A stretch of DNA of 64,000 nt from Hirudo medicinalis (GCA_011800805.1 MPNW01000012.1:313160-377159), one strand, 5' to 3'. Positions 13,748 through 26,760 are shown, counted from the stretch's first letter. Made by a program: numbers and translations. Notes: generated by a model not told the origin, from the letters alone.

Positions 13748-16700
13748 ATGGATAATGGCAAAAGGGAGTTTACCTCTCTAACTTTGGTAGAAGAGGATTT
13801 GTTTGAGACTGGAGAATCAACAGATGGGGAGAGTGAGGACCTTGATGAACTCATATTTAAAGCAGGTGAAAGATATTTATCATGTTAATTGTTACAATGT
13901 TTTTTCAAATTCTGGCTAGTTTTGATTATCAATTAAATACGATGTAATTAATGATTAACAATTCAACATCTCTAACTGATTTTTATTTTTGTTTTGGTAG
14001 ATTGTTGATGTCATCATATTTTTGCCATGTTTTTATTTTTATATTTGCTCTATTAGATTAAAGAGAAAGTTGATAATATTGTTACATTAAAGATGATAAT
14101 AAATTTTGTCACGAATGACGTGACATCACGTTTCATTGGACCATCAATCCTCTATTGTGACAGACGCCCAATTCATTTTTAAGTTGTTACTTTATAGAGA
14201 ACTCTCAGCATTTGTGGCTTAATTGTTCTTCTGAAGAACACACAACCGATGTTGGCTTACTCCAAGAAAGATTGCGACAGGTAATTACTCGACATTTTCA
14301 TCTATAACCTTGTTTGAGCTTTAAGTTGGTTTTAAATTGCCTATAAAAATTTCCATTGGGTTAGGAAGGTTATGCAGAAAATAATAAAACCAATTTTTTT
14401 ATGAGGGAAGGATGTATAGAGATTCAACATGTTTCTTACAAGGAAACTAAAATTTAACTTGAATCTGGGTTGTAAGTCACGCAAGCAACATTCTTTCATT
14501 GCTTCTCAACTTCATGGGGTGTCCCCCCTAATAAATTATTTGCCTACGTGATGGTCTTCATTGAATGCTCAGTGAGGGTCCTCATTGATGACAAAGGAAC
14601 TGACTATGAATGTCTCACAATCTTCATGTTATTGAGGGAAACAAGGACTTTTTTCACTTAACAAGTTATCGTATAATTTTTTAACAAAATTCATTGCAGT
14701 CTAAATAAGCCCTCCAATACTTTACAAGTTGACTTTTGGTTGAGCGGCACTTGTTCTTCATTTGTTCGTCGACGCTTTAATCAGCCCCCACAATGTGTGG
14801 CATAATTTAGTGTCAATTCATGATTTTTATGCAGTTAAATGTTTATCAAACTTGTCGTAACAATGTTAATATTACACTGTGAATGTAAGATTTAATAAAT
14901 TATTTAAACAGAAACATATAAATAATATTCAAATCAAAGTTATTCTTAGTTGAGGCTTAGTGAGGAATTTGCAGAATAAATTAATTTTACGAAAAGCTGT
15001 TGAGATCAAATTGAAGATTTCCTTGAGTTGAAGATTCACATAACACAATAAAACCATTGTAAGAGGATTTTGGTATTTTTTGAGCTTTTTTTGTCTTCCA
15101 ATCTAAAGACACTCTTGAAAGTGGTTCTTGACACGAAAATTGTGGCGTGTTTTGTTTGGATCGGATGTTGATAAATAAATACACTATTAATGCGACAAAG
15201 TGTTGCATTGGAATTCAATTGAATTGGCGAATGAATGATAAGACAAATTATGCTTGCACAAGTGTCAATGTGTCTTGAACAAATTCAATCAAAAAGCCCT
15301 GCAAGCACAAGCTTCTCGGGCAGCAGCAGTGAATTATGAACAAATCTTGTATTTATTTTTGTGACAAGTGCTTCCTAATTAATTCCTCTTTGAGCCTCAT
15401 TTTAGCTAATTTATGGAATGTAATTGCCAACTTATTGTATTATTCATGAATTTACTGCTTTGGCTTCAACTGTTGACTTCGAAGGCTGCTGGTCGAAGGA
15501 CATGATGAAAGTTTATTCAATTGGATGTTGTCAAACTTATTATGGGTTTTAGCTGAGGTCTACTTTGTCTACATCACTGCGTGAGGCCTCATGTAATCAA
15601 TATCTATTATATACTTTATTAATTTTTGCATAATTTAAAGTTCAAATAAGTTATGGATATTAATAATTATGAATATCAGATTATGCATCTTTTAAAACAT
15701 TATTGTTGTGGCTCACATTCTTTACTTGAATTTATTGTATTTAGCTTACTATATAAAATTATTTATTAGCATATCTAATGTAGTTAATATGTTATATATA
15801 TTATAATGTACTAAATATTAATATGTTATATATAGTTATATAAAAGAGCATACACACATTGTTTTTATCTACTCCAGCAAAGGAGTTCAATGCATCTCTT
15901 CTGGTTGGTTAGAATGTTGTGCATTTTCTTTCTGACAAGCCTTTTCTCTTTATTTAAAACCTGATTTTGATGAACCCAATGAATTTAAATTATTTCTTAT
16001 TCTTGGTGACTAAGGCACATCCTAATGCTCCACATTTTACAATTAATTTTTAAAATGTGTTTTTAGTTGTAAAAGTCTAAACTGGTCTGCTGTCCTTATC
16101 TCTTGTTTGTTTTCCTACTTTTGGGAGACTTATATCACAACTTTCATTAACTTATCATCAGATTTCAAGGGTTCTTTAACCTTGGCCTTCTTAGCATGTT
16201 TCTTTGTCAGGTTTTTGTTGTCTGACTTCATAATTTGCATTTCATACTTTCAGAAAAATCAAAATCCTTTTCTGGAATTACTTTGCTTTTCAAGGTCTTA
16301 GGGAATAGGTTGATGACTAGATTATTCTTATTTTTACCTAAGACAACTTTGTATTTCCACAGAAAGATGAAGGACTGAATTTGACAGCAAAAATTGGGAA
16401 GAAGCTTTTGATAAATACAAACCGGCTAACAAATCAGAATCAGGAATTGAAAGCCCAGGTTTTGGACTTGAAGGAGGAGGTTTTGTAATTTGAAATCATA
16501 ATTTTATCTGTTCTTAATAAGAACTTCTGTTTTTTGCTTTATAGCTCACCCAGCTTAGGTACCTTCAAAGTTCCAGGGTCAAATCATTCCAGTATTTTGA
16601 AGCAAGTGATGACGATGAAGATGAGGGTACATGTTGCAGAAATCATAGGTCTGAACTTTCTCTTTTCTTTGGGTTTGCAAGTATTATGCTAAATTTTTCT

Positions 16701-18701
16701 TTTGCAGCCTTTCACCTCACAGCAATGCAAGCAACAACAGTCATGTTTCTCTGTCAGTTTCTCCTGAGGAAACCTTCTCACTGAAAAGACAAATAGAGCA
16801 ACTGCAACTGAACAACCTCTCGCTCAGGGACGAACTCAAGGCTTTGCAACAAGAAGCTCTTGACGAGGTGGACCAATTGAAGGAGCATTACAATAATGAG
16901 TTTCTGAACACCAAGAAGTTGATAGGAAATTTGGAGAAGAAGATCGAAACGGGGGAAAATAGGTTCTCAAAGTTTGAATATGAAACAAAGGTCTGGAAGG
17001 ACTCTGTTGAAGCTTTGGCTACAAGATGTAATTTGGTGGGTTAATGAAGGATTAAATAGGTAGTGGCAATTTAAAGTGGGACTCAGTGCAAATGAATTTT
17101 TCAGCATGAATGTGAAATTGATGAGCTGCAGAGTGAGATTTCGAAAATTAAGTTGGACCAGAAAGAGGAGAAGAAAGCTGTTAGTGAGAATTAAAATTTT
17201 AATCTTTTTTGTTAATTCTGATTATTTGTTCAATTATTGTTTCATTTAACAAATTATTAGATGCGGCAACTAGTGAGAGAGAATGAAGAGTTAAAGGAGT
17301 TAGTGGCAGATTTAAAGGGGAGGGTGCATCAGATGGAGCAGAATAACCAGCCAAAAGTACTGAGGCATGTCACAGATTCAAGTTCTCCTTATGTGGATTC
17401 AAAGTCTTTCACACAAGAACTTGAACTTGACAGAATTGAAGACAGCAAGGAAAACAGGTTTTCTTCAATATCTTCCATTGTCTTCTATCTCTTATATTGT
17501 TTAATTATTTTGTTGCCTGCAGGATTGTCAAAGCAAGTCCAACTCCAACTGCATTGCCTCACTTCATTGGTCATTTAGTTTATCAGCCTGAGAGCTTTTT
17601 CGCAAGGATGAGGTTTGTGATTCCTTTTAGTTGTCGAAAAAAAATATTCAATATCTTGTAAGATCTTAGCTATGCAATGAAAGATGAAACAATGCTGCAG
17701 GGAGATGTTTAGGAGGAATGTTGCCTCAAAATTAGGTCAGCCTGGCAGGCCAGGTTCTGGTGATCTCGAACTTGCTGTGTCTGGTTTCTCTCTTACCGGT
17801 CCTCTCTTCAATCCTGGGGATCCTTTCTTGGCTACAAAATCAAGTGTTTCTTGGTAACATTCCATTTCTTTTAACTAACATGTGTTTTTTTCGATTGCCT
17901 AATTCAAGAACTCATTTGTTTTCCTCTAAGGTTTGGATATCAAATGCAGTTATTGGAAGCACTTCTTGGTGCTGAGAAGCATTACTCTAAAGTGAAGGGC
18001 AGCCTTGGTGAGCAGCATAAAAAACAAGTCATTGGTAGGAACGATGGAATGATTCTTGCCAAAATAAATCAATCCCCTTCAAATTTTTGCACTGGCAAAG
18101 GCCTTGGTGAGCCCGACAATGTGATTTGTCATTGATGGTTCTTTGATGCTTAATTGCTTATATTATCATTTGTTTTTATGCAGACTTGCAGCACTCCAAA
18201 TTCCTGAAGAATTGGTGTAACTTAGGAACTCCTGACCTCACAACAATTTTTAGGAAACAGTCAGGTGTCTGGATAAAAGGTTCGGCCATTGGTGAAGTTT
18301 TTATAGAAGAAAACTTTGCCAGCATAGGACTTGAAGCTGAAGAGGATGATGCTGTACAAACAACCTGCATTTCTTCTGGCACAAACCACACTAATACAGG
18401 CAAATGTACCAATAGTGAACAGGTCTTGCCAAAATCAAAAATCTGCTTTGAAGTCAAAGCCTACATTAGTGCCCATAAAAGTCTCGAAGACATTGCCAAG
18501 TGCTCTTACGAGGGAATACTTCCTCCATTTAAAAGCATATCTTTAAACGACATGTCGCTAAGACTAAATCGCAAGCATGGCAAAACTCCTCTGGGTCTCG
18601 ATTGCTTGTGTAAAAATGCTTCAAGACACTTTGGAGAGTTTGAGTTTGGTGATGACTTGTTTTCTTCCATGAAAATTGTCAGATCTTCCAGTAGTGATTG
18701 A
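13748..18701 (+). CDS. TRAK: TRAK/Milton kinesin-mitochondria adaptor homologue
   Basis: TRAK/Milton proteins link kinesin-1 and dynein to mitochondrial Miro. Exons: 13748-13865, 14198-14280, 16363-16479, 16545-16648, 16708-17035, 17105-17179, 17261-17457, 17523-17612, 17701-17853, 17931-18106, 18184-18701; 1959 nt, 652 aa. Residues about 58-340 are coiled coil beginning with the HAP1_N signature (LLQERLRQKDEGLNLTAKIG). Two short motifs identify TRAK: KLGQPGRPGSGDLELA near residue 384, matching the vertebrate GTPGSHDLE segment, and NWCNLGTPDLTTIF followed by GVWIKG near residue 490, matching the Milton-domain HWQQLAQPNLGTI and GVITKG segment. The protein is shorter than vertebrate TRAK1/2 (over 900 aa). 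Intron 2 spans 2.1 kb (14281-16362) with no recognisable content. HAP1 is the only close alternative, and the second motif argues against it. Confidence 0.8.
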
Positions 18702-19567
18702 ATTTTCAACCTCTGCAGATTGCTTTAATTTTTATGCACTTTCAGTACTGAAAGTTTCATTAATTTCTTGAATTGTGCATCATGAGTTTTTCAATATTAT
18801 GATTTAGTGATGTGAAAATTTAAGATCCAATTAAACATGAATTTTTACATTTATGATTGGATATTACCTTTGTATCAAGATAGTAGTTTCTAATGTTGAG
18901 AGTGATGGATAGCATGAATGAGTACAAATGTCTGTTGCGCTCTTTGTGTTTTGTGTGTCAGCAATGTGCCTTTGTTTCCTCATTACTACAGACAGTGTTG
19001 CATAAACATTTTTGTTTACAAACATCTATGATGTCAGAAGTTTCATTTAAACACTAACTTGAGTTTTTCAAGTTTTATTTCTACCATCCCTGGATTCCAT
19101 CACAAATTATAGTTGAAATGGGATCAAGTTTGTCTTAGCTTGCTAGAAGTTGGCCAAATGATTTGTTTTACTGAGAAATTTAGCATCAGATGCACCTTAG
19201 ATTTCTAGTACTCATTGTATTTTGTTGTTGCTGAAGAACTAGATTGATAATCTGAAGCAGTTTTGTATATTTCAATCCCAATCATTTTCAACAAGATATG
19301 TTTAACAAACCATGGCCAGGTGCCACCGTTTGGTTATTAATTCACCGAGTACGCGGTCACAAGATTCATGCATTACTTTCAGAAGAAACTTCACAACCAC
19401 AAATGGTAAAATTAAACAAAATGGGTACTAATGCAAGACTAATGGACACCAGAAATTGCACACCTCAAAATTTTAATGTGAGCAAATGCATCGTAATGAC
19501 TAGGCAGAATTTACAAAAGTTCTGACCACATCACATGATGCTAAAAAATATCAGATGCAAGAAAATA
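18702..19567. other. Shared 3' region between convergent TRAK and the unknown minus-strand gene
   Basis: This should hold the 3' UTRs of both genes. A 75-codon open stretch at 19298-19525 has no recognisable similarity and is not taken as coding. Confidence 0.45.
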
Positions 19568-20913
19568 TCACATATTTTGATATACGATGCTAAAAATCTT
19601 GGACTGGACTTTGACCACAGGTTTACCCTCAGATTCAGATTGAAGAATTTCTTCTTGGGACACCTGGAATGTTTTAAGAGTAATTAGCATAGGCAACAGT
19701 TTGTAAGATAACATTGCACTGTTTTCATAGATAGATAGTTTTCATAGTTGCCTCAGCCGAGTGTATAATGAAACAAATCTGAACCTTCTTAATTATTGGC
19801 TTTACAGTTGAGGGCTTCGGATCGTTGTTCTCCACGCTGTCTGTATCATACTGGTTAAGCTTTTCATTCCATCTCAACCTTGAAGGTTCTCTTGATTTAA
19901 CTGAAAGTGATTCAGTGTAAGTAATTACATTAGGTTGAATTTGGGGGAAACATTAACTTCTAACCATGATCGGGCTTAATTTTTGACTTTGTTAATGGAA
20001 CTCTTTGTATCTTCACAGCTCGTATACTGTTTGATTTGGTGTTGATTACTGTCTGCAGTGCCACATCACTGGACTGCATCATGAAAATATACAAGAATTC
20101 ATAAAAACAAAAGAAACAAGTATTGCATAAATGTCAACTCACCAAGATCTCTGTGACAGTGTCTGTTGGTGAGGTGCAATCAAGCAACCCCTTGGGTGAA
20201 ATGTCATCAGGTGTTGTTATCTTTTTGATAGGAGTGCTGCATTCATCTTCAGACACAATGCCTGACCTTTTTTGAGACTGCACTATCTGTAGATGAACAA
20301 TGATGTCTTATCAATTGCAAACCAAATGCATAAAAGTTGGGAAACATTATTTAAGTGATTTATTTGACGCAAATCACCATTTTTGGTCGCCAAAAGCTGA
20401 TTTTATTTAATTGGAATAAATTACCTTTAATGCCTTGATGACATCTTCAGTGCAGTATGAAGTCACAGATGGCTTTCCTCTAAACGATTTAATACTTTCA
20501 AAAGTGCGTTTTTCGGGGGTTACAGTAGATGATGCTTGAGGTTTGTCCAGAACTTTTACCTTTGGGAACCTTCTTGCGATGTTCAGCGTCTTCCTGAGCT
20601 TCCCATATCTTGGGCATAATATATTGCTTTCTTGAAGGCAAGTCCTGCGTTTAATATTTGGTGGAAGCGAAGGAATCAAATAGCCAGGAAAGGATTGCCT
20701 TCGTTTTGAGATTTCATTCAAGGAGGCCAAACGTTTATCGTCATTTATATATATCGCAAGTTCAAAGCTGCGCCTCCTATCTTCATCCGACCTTGTGCTA
20801 GCAGATTTTGTTTCTTCAGACCCATCATTTTTTTCGGCACATTTACCGACTAACTCATTTATAGTTGACGTTAAGGAACTCATGTCAAAGTTATTTTCCT
20901 CTTGTAAAGCCAT
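19568..20913 (-). CDS. Unrecognised protein, five exons, 310 aa
   Basis: Exons on the minus strand: 20913-20425, 20286-20143, 20073-19965, 19900-19806, 19663-19568. All junctions are GT-AG, phases match and the total is 933 nt. The start is the first ATG (MALQEENNFD). I do not recognise the family. The N-terminal exon is basic and Ser-rich, with DRRRSFELAIYINDDKR, SKRRQSFPGYLIP and GKLRKTLNIARRFPKVK. A later segment reads SRLRWNEKLNQYD and the end reads KVQSKIFSIVYQNM. There is no signal peptide or membrane segment, and it looks largely disordered. Basic clusters beside Ser and Thr-Pro pairs suggest a phosphorylated nuclear or cell-cycle protein, but that is only inference. It is head-to-head with SDCCAG8, 648 bases away. 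The clean splice phases make it a real gene. Confidence 0.75.
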
Positions 20914-21561
20914 TGCAAATGTAAATAGATTTTGTCCGAAACATACAACTAAAGTTGTAGCGAACGAAATTTAGTCAGACGTGAATAATCGAAAGAAACT
21001 CCAACATTTAAAGGCTTCCATTTTAAAAATACCGCAACTCGCAAAGCTTTTGATGAAAAGAAAATTTATAAAATAGCTAGAGTTCAGCTAACAAATTCGC
21101 TTTAAGAAATTTATTGTTTATTAAAATTTTATCCATATTTTAAATTATAAATACATTGTTTTAAGTCACTAAGTCTAAAATGTCTAAGACTAAAATGTTA
21201 TTAAGTCATCGGAATAAATAAATGTCATAATAATAAAATGATTTATCTGTCATAGGTCTTGCTTATTGCAAAGAGTTGTTTGGAAATGGAGGTAACCCAT
21301 AAGGCGAGTCATAATAATTGTTGGTCATAGATCTCCACTCCCGTGACAAATAGTAGCAGTTAAAATTAGCTTTTAGAAGAACCAGAATTAGTTAAATTCA
21401 TGTTATAAATACATGTTTATGTTTCCTGTCTCTGCTTTTCGAATGTTTTTTGTCGTTAATAAAAACACAAATCTAAAATTTTAGCAGTTTAAAAAAATCA
21501 GTTCATTAGACCAAGGCATTGTTTTGGTATATGTTGTCGTTATAGTAACACGGCAGCAAAA
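20914..21561. promoter_or_regulatory. Head-to-head intergenic region, candidate bidirectional promoter
   Basis: 648 bases separate the start codons of the unknown minus-strand gene and SDCCAG8, so both promoters must lie here. The sequence is AT-rich and no specific site is claimed. Confidence 0.45.
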
Positions 21562-24500
21562 ATGCATGCCATCGCACAGGAGTTGGATGACGCTGAAAAA
21601 TATAGACAGCTTGTTTCTGGTAAGTAGAACTCTTATGCATGCGAATATACGCTTTTAGATGAAATATAGATAATATTCTGTGACACATCAGGCGAAGCAG
21701 AAAAGTCGATCAAACATTTGTTTGCATTTCTTCATGATGATCACAAAGAGCTGGAAAATTTGAATGATTCATTCGAGAATAATAATGGTTTGAGTGTTGG
21801 ACCAAATGTAAGTGAGACTTTTGCTGACTTCTCATATTCTGAAGCAGCTAAGAGACTGAGATTGGCACTACAAACTGATGAAATCAATGAAGAAGAACCA
21901 GAAAACATAATAATCGAGCAAGAGGTATGGGTTTTTAAATTATCTATTTTGCAAATGATGACTTTTTTCCTTACAAAATTTATGGGGAGAGAACAAGGGC
22001 AGTATTTTTTCAAAGTTTAACATTGAATTTTGCCGTGTTTTCTTTCTATATGTGTTTAATATTATTATTACAACATTATATCACAATTGGTAATTATTTT
22101 GTATACTAAGCAATATTTCCACCAAATAAGTCATTATTTTACTTTACAAAAAATTATAGGTACATTTTATGTAAAAATGTGTATTTGAAGAATTTATTTG
22201 TTGGATTGTTTGAACAAATAATAAATTTTTGTCTTCAGTCATTAATTTGTTATAGAATTTTGTAGAAAGAAGCAGTGCCCAACCTAAAACAATCAGATTT
22301 TGAGCAGACATTTCCTAGTCATACATGTCCTATTGAAGAAATGCATAAGCTTTTAGAATTTGAACAAGACAAGGCAAATATCTATGCAGAAGAAAATTAT
22401 CTACTGAAGGTGAATTTTCATATTGATTTTAAGGTTGTTGCAAGGCATAAGCCATAAAATAATGATATTAAGTTGGTTTGAAGATGATGTAACAATCATT
22501 TTATCGCTTACCATGTGACTTTTTTTTATTGCTGTGTAGAAACAAAACCATGTTTTACTAAAGAAGCTTGGAGATGTTATAAATGAAAATAAAAGCCTTC
22601 AAGAGTTTAAACTTTTCCAGGTGAGTGCTAAGAATTGCTTACATTGGCATTTATCTCAGATGTTCAGTTCGAACATTGAGTGTAAATCATTCATCGAGTC
22701 ACTGAATTCAATGGAGAAACATTTTTCTTAATAATTCCATACAAATTTGAATTAAAAGAGGGTATAATTCTTTTACATTTGAGGATCCCCGTTGAAGAAT
22801 TACCAGGCAGCCTCTTTTATTTTACTTTTAGAATTTGTGCTTGCTGGGGTCACATTCCTGTTGGATTGCATATTTTTCAGCTCAGAAGACCTCCAACAAC
22901 TCTTGATCTCCCTGAATTGTGGCTTTCTTACTTTCTTAAATTGCATCTCAAGAAGCTGAATTAGATTATAGTTTATGCTTACATGCTTTGCCTTGTAATT
23001 GAAAAACTACAACTTAAGGCACCAAGTGGCCGAGTGGTTGAGGCTTTCACTTTGGTGAGGCTCCATTAGGAGTTCAAATCCTAGCCGCTTGCAAGAGTTT
23101 CTATAACTAGCTACCTGGTCCATCAGCTTGAAATATATATTTTGTTCCATTAAATCTTTAGGATAAATTTTCATTTCATTGATTTGACCAAAGTTACTAA
23201 TATCTTCTTGGATTCTCTTTGGAATTTTGCTTCTGTCAAAATGTGATGAGCCTTCTCAAAGATTGCATGTTTTGTTTATGGTGACACATAATGTGTCAAT
23301 ATTATATATAATATATAATATTATAGTGAAAATAATTTTCTTGGATAATGAAAAAAAAACTGATTTCTGTTTATTAGTTTTTGTAGTAATGAGTTGGATA
23401 ACTCACATGTAATGTAACTTAAGATAAACAAAGATTTAACTTTCAACATTCATCACAATTTCTATGTTTTTAGGGTAATGTTGCTGAAGGTGAAAATTCC
23501 AACAAACTTGTTTTGGAATTGGTTGTTTTATAATTTCTTTAATATAAATTTATTTGAACATTTAAAATTGTTTGTGGATTACATCAGGAAGAGTTGAAGA
23601 ATATGTATGAAGCAAAAGTTAAATCTCTTCAAACTCAGTTGGAATTTTTCAGGCAAATCAGATTTTGTAAAAATAAATTTAAACTTTGAAACTTACACAA
23701 AGTTTAAAATTGACATTTATATTCGCAGACATGGGAAAGCTGAATTAATGGAGGACAACAAAAGTTTGCTTAGAAAGGTTACTGTCTTGGAGTCCCTTAA
23801 TGAGCCTGGCACAAGTAACATTTGTGCTAAGTGTTTGCAAGAAATAGTTGAACCGCATGCACTCATTGAAAGGTTCAGATTGACTTTTACTAAAATATTT
23901 ACACTTAATTTTTGAATTAAATTTTTTAATTCACAATAAATTCAGTTCAAGAGAACAGTTGTTGGAGCAAGTTCAACTTCTGGAGAATAAATTACAAAAG
24001 TCAAAAGATGTTGAAAAGCATTTAATGGATGAAATCCAAAATAAGATTCAATTGCAAGAAGAAACACAACTAGAGATGACCAAAGTTTGGAACTTTTTTA
24101 TTGAAAATGTTGAATTGACATGCACTTAGATGCACTTATATAGCTAATTTTTTTATTGTTGATGTTGAGGCTTACATTGAGAGGGACAGACTTAAGGATG
24201 ATCTCATGACCTCTCAGAGGAGATGGGAGGAGCTGTTAAACAGCATGGATGAAGTAGTGACCAACAAGTGCCAAGCTGAGCATCAGCTTACTGCAAATAA
24301 ACTTCTAAGCATTCAAGAAATGGTTGTATATATTGTATTTCGAACCAATACAGTTCAGCATTTTGATCATTTTATATTAAATTTATTACTTCACTTTACA
24401 TTATTTGCCACTTTCTGTTATTCGTTATGTAATCTTATAATACCAAATTATAATATTTTACATAATTTCCACTTACAACATATTCAAATATTGATAGAAC

Positions 24501-26016
24501 AAGGAATTGGTTTCCAAAGCAACCAAATTGCAAAACACATTAGAACAATGTGAAGAGGAAAAGAGATCTCTTTCAATTGAAGTAAATGAACTGAAAAGAA
24601 AATGTACAAGTTCTGATCTCGAGTACAACTTGGTGAGAATATTTATCATTTTAATAATTTTTACGATTTTTGAAAAGTATTATAATGTCAGTAATGGTAA
24701 TCAAACACATACATAATATTATTAATTACTGCACCATTATTTATTTATAACATCAGTTGACAGACAACATGAAAATAAATTTAATCCAATCAAGACTTGA
24801 TGGAACCAATGTACAACAACAAGTTGAAAGATTAAAGGTGGAATTGAACCAGCTAGAGCAGGAGAGGCATGCTGTGAGTAACTAACTGTGTTCTTTGCAT
24901 ATTGTCTTGCTCATAATGCTAATAATATTGTTAATCATATTGTTAATAATGTGACCGAATTGTTGATATTATTATACAATTTCTAATAAGGAATTCTGCA
25001 CTTTTCTCAAAATTTTAATTAGGAAAGGATAAAATTGAAGCAAGAAATTGAATCTCTTAATAAAAGATTTTATGAATCTGAAAAGGCACTGCTACAAAGC
25101 AGAGAAGAAGTTGTCAGCATGCAAGGAACTAAACAAAAGCTGATTCAGCAGGTTGTGATTCAGAGATGAATTATTGATTGACTTATTGATTGATGACTTG
25201 CAAGTTCTCTTTGGCATGTTTTATTGTTATTGTAAGGTTGGTACTTTAGAACAAACCAGGCTACAATTAGAAGCAAGGTTGTTTGATTCAATGAAAGAAG
25301 TTAAAGAGGAAAATGTTGAGAGGGAGTCAAAGATCAACAGAAGCATACTTGTGATCCATGAACAGTATGGTAAGACATCAATATATTTTGAATGAATGCA
25401 TCACGCAACATTAAAACTGCTGCCACCTGAGTTGTTCAGGGCTCGTCAAAAGATGACATTATTTCCATGAATTTCACCTGTAGCAAATTTATACCCAAAT
25501 TATCTTACATTCAGGCCTTTTTTATTCACTAACTTTGAATTTATTTTATTAACTGAATAATTCTGTTTTATCTTTTGCTTTTATCTTATTTTTGATATAT
25601 TTTTGTGATTGCTTTATGTTAGTTTAGACAGACATAGTGCCTTGGTATACAAAATGGGCACTTAAAATATTGGTTAAATAAATGTAAACGTCAATCAGGT
25701 TGGGATTATTTTAAGAATGTTATTTATTGCAGATGCAAAAATATCTCAGTTGGAAACCACTCTGCAAAACTACAAAAATCTCTCAGGAGAATTGGAAGAG
25801 GAATGTAAACTTTTGATAAAACAATTTGAAAATTCTCTGGGACTCCACAAGTTTGTTAAGGTATTTCTTTGGATGAAGATTTTATTTTCAAAAGGACATT
25901 CTTTTAGATCTGAAATGAACAAGCTTAGAGAAGAAAACAGAGCATTGAAATATCACATTGAAAGTAACATGGAGTATGCATTTCGAATTGTCAACACAGT
26001 TGAGGAAATCGCTTGA
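21562..26016 (+). CDS. SDCCAG8: SDCCAG8-like centrosomal coiled-coil protein
   Basis: SDCCAG8 is a centrosome and ciliary-base coiled-coil scaffold. Exons: 21562-21619, 21692-21924, 22266-22409, 22540-22620, 23474-23521, 23588-23652, 23729-23872, 23946-24084, 24170-24322, 24498-24632, 24757-24873, 25023-25151, 25237-25369, 25733-25850, 25908-26016; 1806 nt, 601 aa. Nearly all of it is heptad coiled coil. The match rests on several ordered segments: YRQLVSGEAEKSIKHL at the start (vertebrate QYQRSLREHASRSIHQL), the Cys pair in SNICAKCLQEI (vertebrate GGLCLKCAQHE), the ISQLETTLQNYKNLSGELEEEC region and the C-terminal KLREENRALKYHIE. Vertebrate proteins are longer (about 713 aa). The intron at 23653 starts with GC instead of GT. 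Coiled-coil similarity is easily over-read, so the name is probable rather than certain. Confidence 0.65.
23017..23100 (+). repeat. tRNA-derived SINE head in SDCCAG8 intron 4
   Basis: It carries an A box (GTGGCCGAGTGGTTGAGGC) like Ser/Leu tRNAs and a B box (AGTTCAAATCCTAGCC) about 33 bases later, so it looks like an RNA polymerase III promoter. The clover-leaf stems are not intact. A second partial copy is at 34301-34376, which supports a dispersed SINE rather than a tRNA gene. Confidence 0.65.
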
Positions 26017-26253
26017 AACCCAGTTGTATTCCATCTAAAACCTTTAAATCTAATGAAAGTAAACTGAGCAAATGGCTAGTTCCTACTGAGAGGATGAAAT
26101 CTCTTTAATTCTTCATTAATATTTTTGTTACAATGCACTATTATGGTGTAATATATTTTTTTTACTTTACTATATTTTTTTTTAAGTGAGTTACAAAGGA
26201 GAGGGCACTATATTTTTTAATTTCAAAAAGAGTCGATACATGTACTATCAATA

Positions 26254-26284
<31 letters not shown>

Positions 26285-26324
26285 CGATGACGACGACGAC
26301 GACAACAACAACAACAATAATAAT
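26254..26324 (+). repeat. Compound trinucleotide microsatellite
   Basis: About eight GAT/ATG units pass into GAC, then AAC, then AAT units without a break. The gradual change of one base at a time suggests successive drift within a single expanded tract. It lies 240 bases after the SDCCAG8 stop. Confidence 0.9.
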
Positions 26325-26760
26325 AGTTAATTTGTAATGCGCTATGCGCGTAACATCAGAGGTGCCTTGTGTCTTCGTTGTCCTGCCTTCATGATGGTAT
26401 TCTGAAGAGATGAGTCTTCAGGAGACGTTTGAGGAGCTCCAGAGATGGTTGAGATCTTACGAGAGTGGGTAATGCGTTCCAGACAGCATGGGAGGCATAC
26501 GAGAAGCCTCTGTTGACGAGGATTGACTTGTTGACTGACACTAGGACGTTTATCAACTAGGGATTTACATAGAAAGTTGTCGATGTGAGTATTGACCAAA
26601 AGCTGGGGTGCATCTACGAAACTGGCTACAGACTTGATTGCATATATCTGATGATTTATTTTTTGCTTTTCGAAGGCTAAATTGAACAAATCCGCAAGTC
26701 AGGGGGTTTTGCGTTGCTTGGAAATGTGCATCCCACTGCGAGGGTTGCATCTGTTGGTGG
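26325..26760. repeat. Interspersed repeat attached to the microsatellite
   Basis: The sequence next to the microsatellite has the GAGATGAGTCTTCAGGAGAC and GGTAATGCGTTCCAGACAGC pattern common in non-autonomous repeats of marine invertebrates. A region of similar layout occurs at 34990-35320. Open stretches on the minus strand here have no protein similarity I can name. Confidence 0.4.

Noticed and set aside
13630..13854. Ser-rich minus-strand open stretch
   Set aside because: It is the antisense shadow of the first TRAK exon, which is supported by splicing and by downstream homology.
23017..23100. Functional tRNA-Leu or tRNA-Ser gene
   Set aside because: A and B boxes are present, but the acceptor and anticodon stems do not form and a second partial copy with the same flank exists, so it is a SINE.
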